A stretch of DNA of 38,730 nt, from NCBI RefSeq assembly GCF_008710035.1, contig NZ_VYKI01000034.1:1-38730 (forward strand), read 5' to 3'. The DNA is from Stenotrophomonas cyclobalanopsidis. Its GTDB lineage: Bacteria > Pseudomonadota > Gammaproteobacteria > Xanthomonadales > Xanthomonadaceae. This document shows, piece by piece, positions 34,852 to 38,730 of this stretch. Position numbers and translations under genes: made by a program. How positions within the stretch are numbered: position 1 is the first letter of the stretch; every line of letters starts with the position of its first letter. The notes beneath the pieces are model-generated. The model was not told the origin of the DNA, ran no database searches, and saw only the letters and a program-made list of their open reading frames with translations.

Positions 34852-35901
34852 TCAGTTCGGGCGGGCGGCGCTGCTTTCGCGGATGCGCAGCTGCACCGGG
34901 GCGACGGTGCGCCGTGGCGGTGCATCCGGATCGTCCAGGCGCTGCAGCAGCAGTGCGGCCGCCTGCCGGCCGCGCTCGCGCGGGTCGGCGGTGAGGGTGG
35001 TCAGCGGCGGCACCGCCACGGAGGCTTCGGAAATGTCATCGAACCCGGTGACCGCGAAATCGCCACCGGGGCGGATGCCGCGCGAGTTCAGGCCCAGCAT
35101 CAGGCCCAGCGCGACGGTGTCGTTGTAGCAGACCGCCGCGCTCGGCCGGTGCCCGTCGACGAACAGTTCGTCGGTGCGCGCGGCAGCTTCCAGGCGGTTC
35201 GGGGCCGACTCGATCATCCAGCCCGGCGGCAGCGTCAGCCCGGCCTCGGCCAGCGCCTGCTGGAAACCGGCGCGGCGCTGGTGACACGAGCTGGAATCGG
35301 CATGGCCACCGAAGAAGGCGATCTGGCGATGGCCGCGTTCGATCAGGTGGCGGGTGGCGAGGTAGGCACCGTGCTGGTTGTCCAAGGTCAGGAAGTCCCA
35401 GTCAGCTCCTTCAAGCTCACGGTTGAACAGCAGCACGTTGGCGTTGGCGCCCAGCGCCTGGCGCACCAGAGTGGCGTCGCTGCCCTCGGCCGGCGACAGG
35501 ATCAGGCCGGCCGGGGTGTGCTCCATCAGCGTGGACAGCACCGCCTGCTGGCGCTCGGGCGATTCGCCGGTGCTGCCCAGCAGGGTTACGTAGCCGCGTC
35601 CGCCCAGGGCCTCGTCCACGCCAGACGCGAATTCGGCGAAGAACGGGTTGGACAGATCGTTGATGACCAGCGCGATGCTCGACGAGGTACGACGGCGCAG
35701 GTTGGCCGCCGCACGGTTGTAGACATAACGCTGGCGGCGCAGTTCGGCCTCGACCTTGGCCCGGGTATCGACATTGACCAGCGGGCTGCCGCGCAGCACC
35801 AGCGACACGGTCGCGCGCGAAACGCCGATGGCACGGGCGATGTCGGTCACCGTCACCGCCTTGCCGGAACGCTTGCTGGAACTGCCGCCGTTGTCGTTCA
35901 T
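34852..35901 (-). CDS. LacI-family transcriptional regulator
   Basis: A 349-residue repressor-type protein. The helix-turn-helix is VTVTDIARAIGVSRATVSLV near residues 15-35, followed by the hinge-helix region RYVYNRAAANLRRR. The sugar-binding periplasmic-binding-protein-like domain contains IALVINDLSNPFFAEFASGV, LLFNRELEGADWDFL and FAVTGFDDISEASVAVPPLTT. It lies within the operon between the GH92 gene and the transporter. Likely effector is mannose or a mannoside, and likely target is the dyads upstream of GH92. ATG 35901 (MNDNGGSSSKR) was preferred over the longer frame to 35994. Confidence 0.92.
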   Translation of the reverse strand: MNDNGGSSSKRSGKAVTVTDIARAIGVSRATVSLVLRGSPLVNVDTRAKVEAELRRQRYVYNRAAANLRRRTSSSIALVINDLSNPFFAEFASGVDEALGGRGYVTLLGSTGESPERQQAVLSTLMEHTPAGLILSPAEGSDATLVRQALGANANVLLFNRELEGADWDFLTLDNQHGAYLATRHLIERGHRQIAFFGGHADSSSCHQRRAGFQQALAEAGLTLPPGWMIESAPNRLEAAARTDELFVDGHRPSAAVCYNDTVALGLMLGLNSRGIRPGGDFAVTGFDDISEASVAVPPLTTLTADPRERGRQAAALLLQRLDDPDAPPRRTVAPVQLRIRESSAARPN

Positions 35902-35997
35902 CGTCTTCCCGGACTCCGCTGGAGCCTCAAGCCTAATGGATCGTGACCGCATCGTGCCGTGCCGTTCGCTGGGTTGCCTCGAACGGCACAGCACACA

Positions 35998-38472
35998 TCA
36001 TCGCAGCTGGCTGTCTGGTGCAGCGCACCAGGAGACCGGCAGATCGGCCACCGCGGTGCCCCAGCCCTGGGTCGGCGCCTTGCCATCCAGGGCGAAACGC
36101 AGGCGCGGGCCCTGCTGCAGGCGGCTCCAGTCCAGCCACACCGGTGCATGCGCCTGGCCATCGACCTGCACGCCCTGCACGTACTGCAGGCGGCGGCCGT
36201 CGGCGCCCGGCGCGTCGATGCGCAGGGTGCGGCCATTGCCCATGTCCACTTCCACCTTGGCAAAGCGCGGGGTGTGCAGCAGGAACTCGCCGCTGCCCGG
36301 CACCGCCGGATACATGCCGATGGCGCTGAACAGGTACCAGGCCGACATCGTGCCCAGGTCGTCGTTGCCGGTCACGCCGTTGGGCGCGTTGGTGAACAGC
36401 TGCTGCGCGGCACGCAGCACGTTGGCGGTCTTCCACGGCTGGCCGATCAGGGTGTACAGCCAGGGCGAATGCAGGTCCGGCTCGTTGTTGGGGTTGTAGC
36501 GGAACTGGTTGTAGTAGCTGTACGGCCCCACCACCCACTCCTTGCGGGCGGCATTGAGTGGATCGGCCTCCAGCGCATCCATCGCGAAGAAGGCATCGAG
36601 ACGGCGGCCGGCCTGTTCGCGGCCATCCATCGCTTCCACCAGGCCCGGCACATCCTGCTGCGCCAGCCACTGGTACTGCCACGCGGTGCCTTCATGGAAC
36701 CCATGGTGCGAGCGCGGGCTGTAGTGCCCGTCGGCCGGGGTGTACCACTGGCCGTCCTCGGTGCGCGGGCGCGGGAAGCCGGTGAAGCCGGTCTCGGCGT
36801 CACGCACCTGCGGGTCCCACACCTTGCGCCAGTTGCGGCCGCGTTCGCGCAGCGTGGCCGCATCCTGGGCGTGGCCCAGGCCATCGGCCATCTGCGAGAG
36901 CGCGCAGTCGGCCACCGCATATTCCAGCGTGGCCGAACCGCCGTGATGCGGGTCGACATCCATGCCCTTGGACGGGAAGGCGCGGTCGTAGACCACGTAG
37001 CCCTTGTCCAGGTAGGTCGGGTTGCCCGAGCGGCCAGCCATGCGCGAGTTCAGCGGCGGCGTACCGAAGGCATTGCGGCGCAGCGCATCCCAGGCCTGCG
37101 ATTCACGGCCCTTGAGCGCGCCGAAGCGCCACAGGTCGACCATGAAGGGCGTGACCGGATCGCCGGTCATGATGTTGGTTTCGAAGTTGGCATAACCCCA
37201 GCGCGGCAGCCAGCCGCCCTGCTCGTCGATGGCCAGCAGGGTGCGGCCGATGTCGCGGGCCACGTCCGGGCGGGTCAGCGCCAGCCACTGGTTCTGCGCG
37301 CGGTAGGTATCCCACAGCGAGAAATACTCGTAGTAGGTCCAGCCATCGGCGCGGTGGATGCCATCGTCGTAGCCGCGGTAGCGGCCGTCGGCATCGCTGC
37401 CGGTGAGCGGCTGCAGCAGCGCGTGGTACATCGCGCTGTAGAAGACGGTGCGGTCATCGCCGCTGCCACCCTGCACGCGCACCCGCGCGAGCTGCTCGCG
37501 CCAGGCCTGCTGGGACAGCGAACGCATCCTGTCGAAACCGATCAGCGATCCCCCCTGCATGCCCTCGGCGCGCAGGTTGGTGCGCGCACCTTCGGCATCC
37601 ACGTGCGAGATCGCGCTCACCGCGGTGACCGACTGGCCCTTGGCCAGATCGAAGGTCAACCAGGCACCGTTCGGCTTCTGCTCGCCTTCCATGCTGTGGC
37701 GCGCATTGGGCAGGCCACCGGTCTCGCCCCAGGTGCCATGCGCCTTGAACGGACGGTCGAATTCAACCCGGAACCAGGTGGTGTACTGGTGGCCGCCGCA
37801 GAAGCTCTTGGTGACCAGCTTGCCTTCGACCACGCGGTCGCCGACCACGTCGACCACGCTGCCGATGACCGAATGGCGCTCGTTGGCCTGGCCGACATTG
37901 ATCATCACGTGGCCGTCGCCACTGCGCTGGCTGAAGGTATAGCGCTCGGCCGCGGCACGCGTGCGCGCGGTGGCTTCGGCGTCGATGCCGCCGTAGCTGG
38001 TCAGGCGCACCTTGTAGTAGCCGGCCTGGCCGACCTCGCCGTCATGCGTGTAGGTGGAGGCGTAGGCCTTGTGGTCGAACTGCTTGGCGTTGCCGGTATC
38101 GAAATCGCCGCCCGGACCGATGCTGCCGGTGACCGGCAGGATCGAGACCTGCCCGCCCTGCTCCCAGCAGCCGGCGCCGGACAGGAACGAATGGCCGAAG
38201 CCGCGGATCTTCTCGTCGTCGTAGCGCCAGCCCGAATAGTGGCTGCCGATCGGGCTGACCTGGATGAGGCCGAACGGTGCCGAGGCACCCGGGAAGGTGT
38301 TGCCATCATCCTTGCTGCCGATGAAGGTGTTGACCTCGCGCTCCAGCGCGGCCGGTGCGGCCTGCAGCCAGGGCGTGACGGCCAATGCCAACAGGCAGGC
38401 GACGCGGGCCAGCGGGCGGTGGGAGAGGGCCGGCGAGCGGCGGGCAGACAGACGGCGGGACAACCTGGTCAC
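35998..38472 (-). CDS. GH92 alpha-mannosidase, exported
   Basis: An 824-residue protein starting at GTG 38472, with AGGAG eight bases upstream. A basic n-region and hydrophobic stretch VACLLALAVTPWLQA form the signal peptide. The N-terminal domain opens with VNTFIGSKDDGNTFPGASAP. The catalytic (alpha/alpha)6 domain includes FHEGTAWQYQW and GNDDLGTMSAWYLFSAIGMY, the strongest GH92 signature. GH92 enzymes are Ca2+-dependent inverting exo-alpha-mannosidases, common in N-glycan utilisation loci such as that of Xanthomonas campestris. Which alpha linkage it cuts cannot be read. It is the first gene of the operon. Confidence 0.94.
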   Translation of the reverse strand: MTRLSRRLSARRSPALSHRPLARVACLLALAVTPWLQAAPAALEREVNTFIGSKDDGNTFPGASAPFGLIQVSPIGSHYSGWRYDDEKIRGFGHSFLSGAGCWEQGGQVSILPVTGSIGPGGDFDTGNAKQFDHKAYASTYTHDGEVGQAGYYKVRLTSYGGIDAEATARTRAAAERYTFSQRSGDGHVMINVGQANERHSVIGSVVDVVGDRVVEGKLVTKSFCGGHQYTTWFRVEFDRPFKAHGTWGETGGLPNARHSMEGEQKPNGAWLTFDLAKGQSVTAVSAISHVDAEGARTNLRAEGMQGGSLIGFDRMRSLSQQAWREQLARVRVQGGSGDDRTVFYSAMYHALLQPLTGSDADGRYRGYDDGIHRADGWTYYEYFSLWDTYRAQNQWLALTRPDVARDIGRTLLAIDEQGGWLPRWGYANFETNIMTGDPVTPFMVDLWRFGALKGRESQAWDALRRNAFGTPPLNSRMAGRSGNPTYLDKGYVVYDRAFPSKGMDVDPHHGGSATLEYAVADCALSQMADGLGHAQDAATLRERGRNWRKVWDPQVRDAETGFTGFPRPRTEDGQWYTPADGHYSPRSHHGFHEGTAWQYQWLAQQDVPGLVEAMDGREQAGRRLDAFFAMDALEADPLNAARKEWVVGPYSYYNQFRYNPNNEPDLHSPWLYTLIGQPWKTANVLRAAQQLFTNAPNGVTGNDDLGTMSAWYLFSAIGMYPAVPGSGEFLLHTPRFAKVEVDMGNGRTLRIDAPGADGRRLQYVQGVQVDGQAHAPVWLDWSRLQQGPRLRFALDGKAPTQGWGTAVADLPVSWCAAPDSQLR

Positions 38473-38480
38473 GGACAGGA

Positions 38481-38485
38481 CTCCT
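38481..38485 (-). promoter_or_regulatory. Ribosome binding site fixing the GH92 GTG start
   Basis: AGGAG on the minus strand, eight bases before GTG 38472. It rejects the ATG of the longer frame at 38604. Confidence 0.7.
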
Positions 38486-38525
38486 TGGCGGCAGGGCGGC
38501 AGCGAAGCGCCGGCCGCGGCGGCCG

Positions 38526-38535
38526 AACGCTCGTT
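38526..38535. promoter_or_regulatory. Candidate LacI-type operator (AACG-CT-CGTT)
   Basis: A palindrome AACG-n2-CGTT, 54 bases before the GH92 start, with partial flank symmetry (GAACGCTCGTTTC). CG-centred half-sites are typical of LacI-family operators. Unproven. Confidence 0.35.
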
Positions 38536-38546
38536 TCCATCGGTAC

Positions 38547-38568
38547 AAATCCGCACCCCGGCGGATTT
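38547..38568. promoter_or_regulatory. Second candidate operator: AAATCCGC dyad upstream of GH92
   Basis: AAATCCGC-ACCCCG-GCGGATTT, a perfect eight-base inverted repeat with a six-base spacer about 75 bases before the GH92 start. It lies in a locally AT-richer promoter-like stretch. It may bind the LacI protein or form a leader hairpin. Confidence 0.35.
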
Positions 38569-38627
38569 AGATCGATTGAAGTAAAGCAGGGAGCGCTCAT
38601 CCATGCATTCTGCGCCGCAGCAAAAGA

Positions 38628-38730
38628 GGGGGTTTCTCTTTGCAGGGCTTGAAGCCCTGCACCTGCTTCAAGCCGAAGCCGAAGCCAAAGCAAGAGCAGA
38701 AGCCGGCTATCCGTGGGATGGCGGGGTGGG
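38628..38730 (+). repeat. Composite repeat, copy 2 (cut by window edge)
   Basis: Begins GGGGGTTTCTCTTTGCAGGG and carries hairpin GCAGGGCT-TGA-AGCCCTGC (38642-38660). A GCCGAAGCCGAAGCCAAAGC-like spacer follows, ending in GGCGGGGTGGG at the window edge, where copy 1 has its long inverted-repeat arm. The loop-closing pair is T-A here and C-G in copy 1, so pairing is conserved while sequence is not. Confidence 0.6.

Overview
High-GC DNA from a member of the Xanthomonadaceae, almost certainly the Stenotrophomonas maltophilia complex. The main reasons are about two dozen short GTAG-headed palindromes of the SMAG type between genes, and the order dapB-carA-carB-greA-rpfE, which continues the rpf neighbourhood of xanthomonads. 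Most genes are chromosomal housekeeping or catabolic genes. No tRNA, rRNA or CRISPR array was recognised. The only mobile-element signal is a transposase tail at the left edge.

Layout. 1-125: end of an IS110-like transposase running into a truncated SMAG. 160-7094 (minus): dapB, carA, carB, greA and an rpfE-like gene (lysine/peptidoglycan precursor, carbamoyl phosphate, transcript cleavage, regulation). 7187-9545 (minus): feoA, feoB and a small Cys-tailed membrane protein (ferrous iron uptake). 9644-14484 (plus): a methylglutaconyl-CoA-hydratase-like crotonase, a VOC protein, HMG-CoA lyase and a PAS/GGDEF/EAL protein whose 3' end is frameshifted. 14628-16013 (plus): a 3-hydroxyacyl-CoA dehydrogenase-type SDR and the EF-P paralogue EfpL. 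16091-18865 (minus): a lipoprotein, a large DUF4105/Lnb-like periplasmic protein and a DUF2388-like exported protein. 18928-21730: a D-2-hydroxyglutarate dehydrogenase-like flavoprotein divergent from serA. 21824-22393 (minus): a Nudix protein. 22569-25553 (plus): two tandem APC amino-acid permeases. 25554-26359: an 806-base non-coding stretch packed with repeats. 26360-28350 (plus): mtnB, mtnD, mtnC (methionine salvage). 28368-28560: five SMAGs between convergent genes. 28577-38472 (minus): a six-gene mannoside operon of GH92 alpha-mannosidase, LacI regulator, FucP-like transporter, PfkB kinase, AGE-family epimerase and GH2 beta-mannosidase.

How genes cooperate. The mannoside operon reads as a complete route: two exported mannosidases release mannose, the MFS protein imports it, the AGE protein can convert mannose to fructose, the kinase makes fructose-6-phosphate, and the LacI protein probably senses the sugar. 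The crotonase, HMG-CoA lyase and SDR belong to branched-chain amino-acid breakdown. The flavoprotein probably removes the D-2-hydroxyglutarate that SerA makes as a by-product.

The least-explained content is non-coding. SMAG palindromes supply stop or start codons to genes. A two-copy composite repeat has a base-pair-preserving change in its hairpin. There is a 219-base-period tandem duplication, and a transposon end that cuts a SMAG. I did not find a clearly new multi-gene system.
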